Origin: Diplonema papillatum
Lineage: Eukaryota; Euglenozoa; Diplonemea; Diplonemida; Diplonemidae
Direction of reading: 5' to 3'
Assembly (NCBI GenBank): GCA_030068145.1
Contig: JAPJBO010000264.1
Span: 124,001 to 188,000, forward strand
Length of the DNA: 64,000 nucleotides
A program made the translations under genes and the position numbers. The notes beneath the pieces were generated by a model. It saw only the letters and a program-made list of their open reading frames with translations. It was not told the DNA's origin and did not search any database. Each line of letters starts with the position of its first letter. Position 1 is the first letter of the stretch. Positions 42,535-52,444 of the stretch are shown here, piece by piece.

Positions 42535-43968
42535 CTAGACCAAAGACACAGGATTCTGCTCCCTGCGCGATCTCCAAGCCAGAATGGCCTTCGCCGCTTC
42601 GAAGTAGACCGAAATCTTCGCAAATTGCAGTCGTGTTCTTCGCACATTGGTGTACGAAATATTGTCATCGTCCTCTTCGCTCTCGTTACCTTCGGGCCTT
42701 GGAGGAGTCGCAAGGTACTCCCTCAGAAGCAAATCGAGGAACTCCTCTGTGATCTTCGGGACGTTGTAAGACACAAACAGGCACATGCGGACAGTTTTGT
42801 TTGCAAGCCTGTTCCGAAGGTAGGTTCGGAGGAGCTTGACCTTTGAAAACAAGCGTTCAACAGATGCTGTTCCGAGGGGCAACACAAGGGCAATGCGAAG
42901 TAGGCGGGTAGTGTGGGGGTACTGTAATCGCAATGCCTGGTTGTTCAGGAATTCCTTGCAGTATTCTGTGAACGAAGTCTTGGGGGCACTTGCCTGTATT
43001 CGAGCAAACTCCACAAGGGCAGAAGGAAACTCCGTGCGGGTGTCGCTTATCGTACCCTCGTCAAAAAATGCGGGGGTCTCGGTTTCAGCCACCGTTCCTG
43101 CAGCGTTTTCAACGGCCATTGTTTTTTCGGTCCCGAAGTGGTCCAGGGCAGCTTCGAGCATTCCCTCGAGCGCCTCTAGGTTTCCCGGTTGGATGCGGGC
43201 AACAACTTCCGGTGTCGTTCCATGAAGGGAAACGTCTTGAAAAGCCCGCTTGAAGTGGCGACCACGGGGGTCAAATACCCCAAGGCCCTGCAGGACCGGC
43301 AACCCGCTCAGCCTCTTGTCCACTGCCTTGATAAGAGAGTCGATGAACGTTTTTCCTATTTGCATGTGAAACTGCTCCACAAACTCGTGTGTGACGGATG
43401 GTGTTCCCCAGTCGGCAGGCTTCGCCCAGTTGATTTGCAAATGGCAGGAGCTGTACTCAGGAAACTTTGTTGGGCTATCCATTAGGGTCTTGAGCTCGTT
43501 CACATAGAACCCCTTTAGGTACCCAACCTCTGCCCAGCACAAGTCCGCACGTTGCAACTGGGCACTGAAGCGTGACAGGATAGGAGATGCAACTGAAAGA
43601 AGAAACAATGCAACGAGAACCGAATTATTAAGTTGAGTGCGCAATGCCTGTGCCTGCTCTTTCGCGTTCCCTTCACCGTGACAAGACAAGGAAAACACGG
43701 CGTGCATGCATGTCTTCAGCGTGGTCACGAGTGTGGATGCAGCTCGAAAATGTGACACCCAACGAGTGTCTCCCACTTCCACCAACTCGAGAGAGCGGAA
43801 AAAGAAAAAGTTATCCGCGACCTCATGCATGCGCCTGACATCCTCTTCGGCTTCTTTGAATGCACGCACCTTGGCCTGTGTGTCCCCCCTTCCGGTTTCC
43901 GACCTTTTGGCGGCATTCCGGTTGTCTCTTAGGATTATCGTGTGTTCTCCTATAGAATTGGGTAGTCA
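42535..43968 (-). pseudogene. hAT-family transposase, N-terminally truncated
   Basis: A minus-strand frame of about 475 codons is open from ~43968 to the stop at 42535. It contains DTRWVSHFRAASTL near its start and ends with the hAT dimerisation domain (HTTRLLRIALVLPLGTASVE, then RLFSKVKLLRTYLRNRLA, region ~42810-42950). The acidic residues before that region are not separately identified. The N-terminal BED finger and first catalytic part are missing: the frame opens at IGEHTIILRDNRNAAKRSE and meets a stop inside the adjoining 43-bp satellite. No ATG precedes the conserved part. A full hAT transposase is usually 600-800 residues. It could once have mobilised the BED-only element at 2.6 kb, but nothing here shows that directly. 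Confidence 0.72.
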
Positions 43969-44996
43969 ACGTCCAATTTCCGATCCCAAATTTAATTAGA
44001 ATTGGTAGTCAACGTTCAATTTTGAATCCAAATTTAATTAGAATTGGTAGTCAACGTCCAATTTCCGATCTCAAATTTAATTAGAATTGGTAGTCAACGT
44101 CCAATTTCCGATCCAAATTTAATTAGAATTGGTAGTCAACGTTCAATTTTGAATCCAAATTTAATTAGAATTGGTAGTCAACATCCAATTTCCGATCTCA
44201 AATTTAATTAGAATTGGTAGTCAACGTCAATTTCCGATCCAAATTTAATTAGAATTGGTAGTCAACGTTCAATTTTGAATCCAAATTTAATTAGAATTGG
44301 TAGTCAACGTCCAATTTCGATCCAAATTTAATTAGAATTGGTAGTCAACGTCCAATTTCGGATCCCAAATTTAATTAGAATTGGTAGTCAACGTCCAATT
44401 TCCGATTCTGAATTTAATTAGAATTGGTAGTCAACGTCCAATTTCCGATCTCAAATTTAATTAGAATTGGTAGTCAACGTTCAATTTTGAATCCAAATTT
44501 AATTAGAATTGGTAGTCAACGTTCAATTTTGAATCCAAATTTAATTAGAATTGGTAGTCAACGTCAAATTTCCGATCCCAAATTTAATTAGAATTGGTAG
44601 TCAACGTCCAATTTCGGATTCTGAATTTAATTAGAATTGGTAGTCAACATCCAATTTCCGATCCCAATTTAATTAGAATTGGTAGTCAACATCCAATTTC
44701 CGATCTCAAATTTAATTAGAATTGGTAGTCAACGTCAATTTTGATCCCAAATTTAATTAGAATTGGTAGTCAACGTCCAATTTCGGATCCTGAATTTAAT
44801 TAGAATTGGTAGTCAACGTCCAATTTCCGATCTCAAATTTAATTAGAATTGGTAGTCAACGTTCAATTTTGAATCCAAATTTAATTAGAATTGGTAGTCA
44901 ACGTCCAATTTCCGATCCCAAATTTAATTAGAATTGGTAGTCAACGTTCAATTTCCGATCCCAAATTTAATTAGACTTGGTAGTCAACGTCTCGCC
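43958..44996. repeat. 43-bp satellite array (~24 units)
   Basis: The consensus unit includes 'aatttaattagaattggtag' and 'tcaacgtccaatttccgatc'. Units differ by point changes and 1-2 bp indels. The array abuts the broken 5' end of the hAT transposase, and a lone unit lies beyond that gene's 3' side at 41.92 kb. There are no unique spacers, so it is a satellite and not a CRISPR-like array. Confidence 0.93.
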
Positions 44997-45259
44997 TCCC
45001 ACCACCCCCTTTGGCCCTCCGCCCCTGGCCCTCCTGCCTCCTCTTTCCCCGCCTCCGTTTTACTCTTCCTGCCCCCATGGCTTCGCCATGGCTTTCGCCA
45101 TGACTTCGCCATGGCTTCGCCATGGCTTCGTCCCTCACCCCCGCTGATCCCGGTTGGTAGTGACCCGGCCCTACCCCAACCCCCAGCCCAAAATTATGTC
45201 AATTTTTTTTTTTCGCGCTCGGGGTGGCCCCGAGCCCCAGACCCATATATAAATCACTG
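44997..45259. repeat. Short ccatggcttcg palindromic repeat and flank
   Basis: Units like 'gccatggcttc' repeat about five times at 45076-45130. The rest is C-rich and non-coding, up to the first terminal module of retrotransposon 2. Confidence 0.6.
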
Positions 45260-45392
45260 ATAAGCACCTGCTTTGTAGGAAATACTTGAGGAGGCTGCCA
45301 GCTGCAAAAGATCAAAGGAGGTAAATGTGCTGTAGCCCACACGAAACACAGGTGAATCTGGGTTTAGTGGCGGGCGTAAGCGTTCAACAAAA

Positions 45393-46868
45393 ATGCCGAA
45401 GCAACTCGACAGGTCGGGCGCGGTGAGTTGGGTGAAGAGGGTGGTCGGGACTGATGTCCCGTCCCTTCTTTCATTCACCGCAAACAACCGCCGACTCGCG
45501 GCGGTACTCAAGGTCGCGCGCGACGTCGAGGGGACCGCGGAGGCGGGGCTGAGGCGCCTTCTGGGCGCCTTGGGGTACACGGACGAGGAGGCCCCCCCCG
45601 AAGGCGTGGCCCAGTGGGTCCTCGCGTGGCTGGCGGTCGCGTCGGCTCCGTCCGCCACCGCGGACGAGTTCGCGGACCTGCTCCGCTCGTCTCCGAAGGC
45701 CACGCCCCCGCCGCAGACGCCGGGGCACATGCCGCTCCCCGCGACCGTTTCTCCCGCTGACGACTCGACCACCGCTGCATTGTTCGGCCCATCTCCCCCA
45801 GCCGCGCGACGTGTCTCTTTCGCCGAGAGCGACGATCCCCTCAGCCCAGATGACGACGATCTGAGGGAATGCAACTCCGCCGGGGGCGGCCGGGACGACC
45901 ACGCGTCGGACATAGGCCGGCTGCAGCGTCAGATCGACCGCCTCACCGAGTTGGTGATGGCGGCCCTCCCAACGCGCACCTCGCCACCCGTCCGGCCTTC
46001 GCCCGCCCCTGAGGCAGCACCTGAGGCGGCACCCGCGGGCTCCCGTCCCGTTCCGCCCACGTCGGTGGGCACATGCCCCGGTCCAGTGCTGCATCAGCTT
46101 CCGGCGTTCACGAGACCACTCCCGCCGCCTCCGCCCCTCGTTGACGTTTCTCGCCTTCCGCGGGCTGTCCTGTTGCCGGACAATCCTCGCAACCTTCCGC
46201 AAGCCGTCGTGGGCGGTCCTCTGCCAGTGGGCTATCGCTGCCCGCCAGCCGCATCCTGCCACCAGCCGTACGCCGAGCCCCGCCAGCCCTACGCCAGCCA
46301 TCCACTTCCGGATTTTCCGGAGGACCCGTCTTCGCTGGGGGGAGGCGGGTCGGTCCAGGGCTCCCACACGCTTCTCTCTCCCGGACCAGAGCTACTCGAC
46401 CCCGAGCTCTGGGTGAGCCTCTCTCCCGTCGAGAGGTCTCTCGCGCTCGTCCACATCCGCGGCTTCTTCGCGGATATACTCGACGCCGTCCCGAGCATCG
46501 CCAACGACGCAGGACACCTGCTCAGCCACGCAACGTCCATCATGCGTCTGATGGACGACTCCTCCGACCCCGACGCCCTGGTAGAGCTGGGGAGGGACAC
46601 CATCCACCGCATGATGGTCCTCAAGACGGCCTTGAAGGCCGGCTGGTCGTTGGCCGCCGGCCTCCAACACCGCCACCAGCACGAGGCCGGGTTCCCTCCG
46701 TATCTTCGGAACGCCTTTCAGGCCCTGCAGAAAGCCGAGGAACAGCCCGCCCCCAAGCCGTCCAGGAAGCGCAGCCCGAAGTCCCGCACCCAACACCCGG
46801 GCGAAGCTCACCCCGACTCCCAGCACCCTCAGCGAGCAACCTCAGCCAAGGGGAGGGCCAGGCAGTAG
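45393..46868 (+). CDS. Gag-like protein of retrotransposon 2 (491 aa)
   Basis: The ATG at 45393 follows module A1 immediately. The N-terminal ~90 residues are helical (SWVKRVVGTDVPSLLSFTAN, RRLLGALGYTDEEAP). Then come a long Pro/Ser-rich linker with acidic patches, a helical C-terminal block (LWVSLSPVERSLALVHIRGF, LLSHATSIMRLMDDSSDPDA) and a basic tail (KPSRKRSPKSRTQHPG). There is no CCHC knuckle. The stop TAG is at 46866. The recombinase frame is open at least 65 nt upstream of this stop in the -1 phase, so a -1 frameshift near the end of this ORF is the simplest route to the recombinase. Confidence 0.65.
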   Translation: MPKQLDRSGAVSWVKRVVGTDVPSLLSFTANNRRLAAVLKVARDVEGTAEAGLRRLLGALGYTDEEAPPEGVAQWVLAWLAVASAPSATADEFADLLRSSPKATPPPQTPGHMPLPATVSPADDSTTAALFGPSPPAARRVSFAESDDPLSPDDDDLRECNSAGGGRDDHASDIGRLQRQIDRLTELVMAALPTRTSPPVRPSPAPEAAPEAAPAGSRPVPPTSVGTCPGPVLHQLPAFTRPLPPPPPLVDVSRLPRAVLLPDNPRNLPQAVVGGPLPVGYRCPPAASCHQPYAEPRQPYASHPLPDFPEDPSSLGGGGSVQGSHTLLSPGPELLDPELWVSLSPVERSLALVHIRGFFADILDAVPSIANDAGHLLSHATSIMRLMDDSSDPDALVELGRDTIHRMMVLKTALKAGWSLAAGLQHRHQHEAGFPPYLRNAFQALQKAEEQPAPKPSRKRSPKSRTQHPGEAHPDSQHPQRATSAKGRARQ

Positions 46869-47809
46869 GTGCCTTGGACCGTTTCCCACCTCCTGTGGCG
46901 GGGCGACGCGGACGTCCTCTCCTGTCGGAGCCCCCGCTCTCCCCCGGCGAGCGGGAACGTCTTGTCCGGTCCGCGAACACGTACATTGGGGATGCCCTGG
47001 CGCTGTCCACGCGTCGCGGGATCCACTCCGTGTATCGCCGTTTTCTGGAGTTCCGGCGCCACTGGGAAGCGGTGTCCGACGATCCCCTCGACGTCCCGAC
47101 GGCGCTGGTCCTGTTTGTGACTCGGCTGCTGGCCCGCGGGGATATCTGCGCAGCTTCTGCGGTGCAGTACGTCGTGAACGTTCAGTCGGCCGAGAAGCGT
47201 TTGGGGCGACCTGTCGACAGCCAGCTCGTCAGGGATTTTGTCAGGTCTCTGAAGCGGGCGGGCGCGATGAAGCCATCGAAGCAGGCCGTCCCGGTGACGA
47301 AGGACGAACTGCATCATGCTGTTCGTTTGGAGTCGGATCCCGGCGTGCGGGTTGCGTTGGCCTTGGCATGGCAGGGGGCTGCGCGCGTGGACGACGTCCT
47401 GACGAGGAAGGCCGAGCACATCACCGAGGGTGCCGGTTTCTGGGCGGTAAACTGGGTGGGCTCGAAGTCGGATCCTTTCCGCCTAGGTCAGGTTACGGGC
47501 GTGATTCTTCCGCCAGCTCAGGACCAGGAACTTCGCTCGCTGCTGTCTCAGACGCCGCCCGGCCGCCTCCTGTTTCCAGACATCCCTTTTCGGCGAGTTG
47601 TGTCCGCGCTGAAGCGCGCCAACCTCTCCCTCACGGGCCATTCCCTCCGGCGGGGTGCCCTGTTCCACCTGTTGAGAAGCGGGGTCGACCTGCGAGTGAT
47701 TCAGAGCGTGTCGCGTCACACGACGCTGAGTGCTCTGATGCGGTACCTTCCGGAAGCGGAGGTTCCGCTCGTCCGGAACACCGCGGAGGCGTCGGCGAGT
47801 CTCCTATAG
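46862..47809 (+). CDS. Tyrosine recombinase of retrotransposon 2
   Basis: About 315 codons overlapping the end of Gag in the -1 phase; the first possible initiator is a TTG at 46874 and no early ATG exists. The N-terminal SAM-like helices (SPGERERLVRSANTYIGDAL, then STRRGIHSVYRRFLEF) precede the catalytic domain: QGAARVDDVL (first Arg), LTGHSLRRGALFHLL (H-x-x-R box), VSRHTTLSALMRYLP with His and the Tyr nucleophile. All catalytic residues of the family are therefore present. It would join the circular cDNA to the genome. The adjacent RT frame overlaps it in the next -1 phase. Confidence 0.82.
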   Translation, partial: AVGALDRFPPPVAGRRGRPLLSEPPLSPGERERLVRSANTYIGDALALSTRRGIHSVYRRFLEFRRHWEAVSDDPLDVPTALVLFVTRLLARGDICAASAVQYVVNVQSAEKRLGRPVDSQLVRDFVRSLKRAGAMKPSKQAVPVTKDELHHAVRLESDPGVRVALALAWQGAARVDDVLTRKAEHITEGAGFWAVNWVGSKSDPFRLGQVTGVILPPAQDQELRSLLSQTPPGRLLFPDIPFRRVVSALKRANLSLTGHSLRRGALFHLLRSGVDLRVIQSVSRHTTLSALMRYLPEAEVPLVRNTAEASASLL

Positions 47810-48042
47810 CCTTTCGCCTCGAACCCCCCTTCCCGTTCAAGCTACCGAAGAGGAAAGTCCCCGACCCGCTGGCGGCGATTTATCCAGGGCCGGGGAGGAT
47901 CCCTGACGTGGAGCTACCGCCCTCTACGTTCACCCCGTTTGTTGGTGTCGCGTACGGAGGCGATCTCCTTGTCAACAACTCTACGCCCCCCCCGTCGCAA
48001 AGCAGAAGAGGAGAGGACCTCGCGCCCATCTCGTCGTCATTC

Positions 48043-49575
48043 ATGAACCTTGACAGGTTGTCAGCTTTGGACAGCCAGGGTTTGCTGCGTGGCGTGCTGG
48101 ATGTGATTCGCTCTTGGGAGTCCTTCCGTTCTGCCCTACTCCCGGGAGCGGAGGAAGCGCTGACAGAAAGAGGGTTCACGCGGACGACGTCAAGGCGCAT
48201 GCTTCGTCATCTCCCGGATCTGGTTAAGTATGGAGTGACGGAGCTTGCTTCGAGCCCGTCAAAGGTCGTCCTCCCTGCCTTCACTGTCGACAAGAAGAGC
48301 GGGGGGCAACGATTCGTATGTGACGGGCGGAAGCTCAACGCGATCATGGCGCGTCCGCCTCCGATGCTGCTTCCTTCCGTGCACGAAGTCATCGACCGCG
48401 TCCTGGCCTCGTCCGTGGTTTTTCTCGCAGACGCCAGGAGCTATTTCTATCAGTTCCGGCTGGACGCGAGAATCCGCCCATTTTTTGGCATGCACTTGGC
48501 CGGACCGCGGGGCCATTTCGTGAAGGCTCAGCTCGTGGCCATGTGCATGGGCTGGAGCTGGGCTCCGGCGATAGCGCAGAGGGCCTCTCGAGTACTCCTG
48601 CCGGAGTCTGACGGTCTGCCCTGGGTCGACAACTTCGTCGTCGTTGGGGATTCGTTGGGAGAAGCAACTTCGCGGTTTGACTCTTTTTTGCAGCGCTGCA
48701 AGAGCGTCAACTGCGAGCTCAACGAAAACGACGAGCAGTTTGGAATACCGCTCAGGGAGTTCGACCTTCTGGGCCTCCACTTTGACCTTTCCCATTCGAA
48801 CCGCCCCGCTCGATACAGAATGGCGGACGCATGGGTGACGAAGTTACTTGGCTCTGCCGAACTCACCAGAGTTAAACGCGGAGGGGCGTCACCCCGCGAG
48901 TTTTACCGGGTGTTTGGGGCTTTGGTCTGGTTTGCCTACACCACGCATTTCCAGCTGGCCTACGCCCGGTGTTCACTGTCCTTCCTGCAGAGGCTGGCCT
49001 CATCCCTGGTGGAGCCAGCTGACTGGGACATCTCCAGGACGGTTCCGCCCTCGACCGTGCGTGAGGTGGAGCACCTCACCTCCCTCGTCGAAGACAACCG
49101 CTGGGTCAGTCGTTCGAAGTCGATCTCCTCATCGGTGACTCTCTGGACAGACGCCTCATCATCATGGTGGGCCGCAGTCCTGGAGGGCGAACCTGAGCGG
49201 ATATCGCAGGGCCCGTTCTTGAAGTTGAGACACACTCACATCTTTTTAAAGGAGTTGTTTGCGGTCCTTAGGGGCATAAACCTGACCGCAAGGTTTCACA
49301 CGAATACGCGCATGAGACTCATGGTTGACAACCTTCCGGCTGTCCAGTGTCTCGTCAAGGGGCACTCGAAGAACTTTGCAGCAAATGTCCTTTTGGCGAG
49401 GATTTTTGATGCTGCGCGGGCGGCCGGCCTTGTCATCAGTGCCGAGTGGGTACCGACTGATAAACAGAGAGCCGACCCGTACACCCGCGGGGTGCTAGCC
49501 AGAGAGGACGACACGCCAGAGGGCGTCTGGTCGCCTCAAGCGGAGGACCTTGCTCCGCCTTCAGATTTGGTGTAG
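48043..49575 (+). CDS. Reverse transcriptase - RNase H of retrotransposon 2
   Basis: The frame is open from 47368, through the recombinase in another phase; the first ATG past the recombinase stop is 48043 (MNLDRLSALDSQG). RT: VVLPAFTVDKKSGGQRFVCD, VFLADARSYFYQFRL (catalytic Asp), FVKAQLVAMCMGWSWAPAIA, then PWVDNFVVVGDS at the active-site box, with VDN rather than xDD. RNase H: VTLWTDASSSWWAAVL, LKELFAVLRG, RLMVDNLPAVQ and DKQRADPYTRG. It is of the same type as retrotransposon 1 but clearly diverged from it. Translation probably needs a -1 shift or reinitiation after the recombinase. Confidence 0.85.
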   Translation: MNLDRLSALDSQGLLRGVLDVIRSWESFRSALLPGAEEALTERGFTRTTSRRMLRHLPDLVKYGVTELASSPSKVVLPAFTVDKKSGGQRFVCDGRKLNAIMARPPPMLLPSVHEVIDRVLASSVVFLADARSYFYQFRLDARIRPFFGMHLAGPRGHFVKAQLVAMCMGWSWAPAIAQRASRVLLPESDGLPWVDNFVVVGDSLGEATSRFDSFLQRCKSVNCELNENDEQFGIPLREFDLLGLHFDLSHSNRPARYRMADAWVTKLLGSAELTRVKRGGASPREFYRVFGALVWFAYTTHFQLAYARCSLSFLQRLASSLVEPADWDISRTVPPSTVREVEHLTSLVEDNRWVSRSKSISSSVTLWTDASSSWWAAVLEGEPERISQGPFLKLRHTHIFLKELFAVLRGINLTARFHTNTRMRLMVDNLPAVQCLVKGHSKNFAANVLLARIFDAARAAGLVISAEWVPTDKQRADPYTRGVLAREDDTPEGVWSPQAEDLAPPSDLV

Positions 49576-49920
49576 CCACTGCGTGGTCCCTGGGGGTCCT
49601 GATGCGTAAGCGTTCAACAAAAAAGACCCATTTTGTAGTTGTATTGTTTCTCCCCCTCTAGCCTCCTTCGAAGTAAGCACAAGGCAGCCCCTCGAGTATT
49701 TTTGTATAAGCACCTGCTTTGTAGGAAATACTTGAGGAGGCTGCCAGCTGCAAAAGATCAAAGGAGGTAAATGTGCTGTAGCCCACACGAAACACAGGTG
49801 AATCTGGGTTTAGTGGCGGGCGTAAGCGTTCAACAAAAAAGACCCATTTTGTAGTTGTATTGTTTCTCCCCCTCTAGCCTCCTTCGAAGTAAGCACAAGG
49901 CAGCCCCTCGAGTATTTTTT

Positions 49921-50474
49921 GTTGCTCGGTGAAATTCTCGACGATTTCCGCCCCCTTCGTTTTCTATCCGCACAAGGAAGCTCTACCCCGTCTTTCATCT
50001 TCGAAAAGCCTTCTGTATGCTGTCGTAGGGTTGAGAGGGACATGAAAAGACCGGGTAAATGAAAAGGCCACCCAGTTCTCCGGGAGAACGTCCACGTCAG
50101 GCATCTCATGCGAGAGTTCGGAAGCGACTTCGCAGCTCCGGATCTCTCACGTGGCACAGCTGCAAATATTTGCGAACAAGCGCGTGCGCCGCGTGGAGTA
50201 GATGACGACTGGCTACTTGTCACTACGGTTTGCTACAAACTGGCGTTTTTACTTGACTCAGTTGGGCACGCCGCAATGTGCCTCACAGGTTCCCTGCAGT
50301 AGCTAGCATCAGGTTTGCCACACAACCAGCATGCTAGCTCCTCTTGGGGCCCGGATCTGCTGATTCGCACGGGTTTTAAGCTCAGAATTCAGTTTCGCAG
50401 GGAGAAAAAGCTGGTGAAATTTTTGAAGTGTTGTGTGACTGATTTCGAAAATTCTCTAAGTACAAAAATGGCCA
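49921..50474. other. Unassigned sequence right of retrotransposon 2
   Basis: No gene or known repeat was recognised between B2 and the repeat that precedes the USP-like ORF. Confidence 0.4.
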
Positions 50475-50620
50475 GTACGTGGTCACCCCCCACAAAAATA
50501 AGCAAACGCCGAACGCCGGCCCAGATTCTTATTTCTGCCTATGTCTCCCCCTCGCGCTGAGTGCCCGCTCCGGGGCCCACCTGGGCCCATTCGTGGACCT
50601 TCGGAGACCCCTTTACAGCT
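50475..50620. repeat. Outer-arm fragment of the long-TIR family
   Basis: 'aaataagcaaacgccgaacgcc' matches the outer side of the right arm at 41.11 kb. 'gctgagtgcccgctccgggg', 'cccacctgggcccattcgtgg' and 'agacccctttac' match, reversed, the outer left arm at 39.95-40.02 kb. It ends abruptly at 'ctttaca|gctcctg', inside the 5' part of the USP-like ORF. Confidence 0.6.
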
Positions 50621-51773
50621 CCTGCTACGGGTTGGGCCGATCAGAGAGATGTACTGGAGCCTTGCGCAGGACCTCCCCAACTGCCGTGGATTTCTCGGGG
50701 ACTTCCTGGCTTACTTTGCCATGCTGTCAAGCTCTCGCGACAGTGGTGACCAGCGTAGCCGGGATTGTCGGAGAATGGGTGTCCAAGCCATCCTGAGCAT
50801 GTTCGCAAACTTCTGCGATGCACGGCAGCACGATGCGCACGAAGCTCTGGTAGCGATACTCAGCGCGACTAGTGCGACGCTGGGTCCGGACGAAACGGGG
50901 ACCCCCTGCCCGGGCTACCAACTCTTCGTAACATGCTTGGAGAACGGCTGGACCAGCTCAGTACGATGCAGTGCATGTGGACGCACTTCTTCCAGCAGTC
51001 AGGTAATGCAATGTTTGCAAATTCCTTGCGGAAGGAAGCTGGAAGACTCTCTCCACGTGCACGGGTTTGTGAATCCGGAGAGAGTATGCGACTGCAAGGC
51101 TGTAGGTACGGTGGTTGAAAGCATGGATCTCCGTCTGACAGCTGAATGTGTTCTGATGCAGTTTGGCATCTACACGAGAAACGGTGCCAGGCGCCAGAAT
51201 GACGTGAAACTGCCCCCCTTCTTCGGACCGCCGGACCATCTGCTACGCCTCGCGGCCGTCGTGGTGCACATGGGGGAGGATACGGCTAGCGGGCACTACG
51301 TCACGTACGTTGCGCAAGACACGGGGTGGATCCTCTTCGACGACCTGCACGTCACCTCTGTCGACGACATTCCGTGGGGTGACGTTTACCTCGCGGCCTT
51401 TGTCCGGATCCCCCGGAATGCCCACGACATGACTGTCCGTGCCCCGTCACCCTCCATGGTGCTTCCCACTCAGGATCGGCTACCCGACTTGCCTGCACCC
51501 CCAGGTTCAGCCGGTAATTTGATGAGCCGGCAGTCGGAAGGATCACCTGACTCCTTCTGCCCCTTTGGTAATTCGCCACCCTGCCCGCCCTTGCCGGACT
51601 CCCAATGTCTGACACCGCATGGTCAGTTGTTTGAACAGCAGTTAACAGGTTCCCCGGTGCTGCGATGTCAACACTGCTCCGTCGAATGCACGAAGGATGG
51701 CCAGACGTTCCAAGGTCTGAGGGGACTCCGCGCGCATGAGAGACGTTGCCACCTCGCGGGTGTGAGATTCTGA
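50541..51773 (+). CDS. USP-type deubiquitinase fragment with C-terminal zinc finger
   Basis: The ORF has 410 codons. Residues 1-26 are translated repeat sequence. From about residue 30 the protein follows the ubiquitin-specific protease fold: ARQHDAHEALVAIL (the QQDAHE-like box), CSACGRTSSSSQ (one Cys pair of the fingers), and the His box GHYVTYVAQDTGWILFDDLHVTSV with catalytic His and Asp/Asn region. The N-terminal Cys box (GNTCxxN type) that supplies the nucleophile is absent, apparently cut off at the repeat junction. The C-terminus has CQHC ... FQGLRGLRAHERRCH, a C2H2 finger of the GLxxH kind often seen in LINE proteins. It may be the remains of a protease-bearing transposon ORF, or of a host USP gene. 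As it stands it should be catalytically dead. Confidence 0.65.
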   Translation: MSPPRAECPLRGPPGPIRGPSETPLQLLLRVGPIREMYWSLAQDLPNCRGFLGDFLAYFAMLSSSRDSGDQRSRDCRRMGVQAILSMFANFCDARQHDAHEALVAILSATSATLGPDETGTPCPGYQLFVTCLENGWTSSVRCSACGRTSSSSQVMQCLQIPCGRKLEDSLHVHGFVNPERVCDCKAVGTVVESMDLRLTAECVLMQFGIYTRNGARRQNDVKLPPFFGPPDHLLRLAAVVVHMGEDTASGHYVTYVAQDTGWILFDDLHVTSVDDIPWGDVYLAAFVRIPRNAHDMTVRAPSPSMVLPTQDRLPDLPAPPGSAGNLMSRQSEGSPDSFCPFGNSPPCPPLPDSQCLTPHGQLFEQQLTGSPVLRCQHCSVECTKDGQTFQGLRGLRAHERRCHLAGVRF

Positions 51774-52444
51774 TCCGCGTCGTTTGAGCCTCATCGGATT
51801 CTTGATTGCTGGCTGGTCTATATTTCACTCCGCACCCGTTTACCCTGACTAACGGGAAAAACTCGAAGTGTCTGTACGAGTGAACGCACACTAACATGAG
51901 AGGATGAAGGCACGTATATGCCGCCTGGCCCTGTGCTAGGCGTAGTTTGAGGTTGTACTTATTTCCGAACAACCTACCACGAGCTTATCCACCCACACCC
52001 CCATTTTTCCCCTTTCTTTTTATTTACTTTTTCCCGCCCGATGTCGCTGATGACTAACGGACCGTCGGACCCGTCCCAACGGGGGTGCTTATGGAAGCTG
52101 CAATGAAGGCTTAGACCGGTACGGGCTACATGGCAACCCCTGCTCAACATGTAGAACGTGGGGGGCCCTTGATCACATTCATTACGGGTGTGGTCGTGGT
52201 GTCGGTCGCAATAGTCGCTTTGCTAGCCAAAGAGAGAGATAGAGAGAAAAAGAGCGCCAGAGAGAAAAGAAAAGATAACGTTATCTTCCGGAAAAGAAGG
52301 GTTACGCGAACCCCCGAAAAAATAATTACCCCCAAAAAAAATATACAGAAAAAAATAAAAACACAAACCGACGGTGACCCCCAAAACCTTTTTCAACCTT
52401 TCCAACACCCTTCAAGCTAAACCATTATACAACGACCCCCCCCT
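51774..52444. other. Unassigned sequence
   Basis: Positions 52114-52215 repeat the 32.26-32.37 kb sequence. The following A-rich, (AGAG)n-like tract (52232-52400) has no recognisable gene. Confidence 0.45.

Larger units (their letters stand above)
45260..49920 (+). mobile_element. VIPER/Ngaro-type retrotransposon 2 with split direct repeats
   Basis: The left end is module A1 (45260-45392). The right end is B1 (~49621-49703), A2 (49706-49838) and B2 (49839-49920). A1 equals A2 and B1 equals B2 almost exactly. This A1 ... B1-A2-B2 layout is the split direct repeat structure known for Ngaro/VIPER retrotransposons, which copy through a circular intermediate. Inside are Gag, recombinase and RT/RNase H, in that order, all open. 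The string 'gcgtaagcgttcaac' ends A1 and also precedes B1. The element appears complete and recent. Confidence 0.88.

Noticed and set aside
43958-44996. Regular repeats that could suggest a CRISPR-like array
   Set aside because: Units are contiguous at 43 bp without unique spacers, in a eukaryotic setting; it is a satellite.
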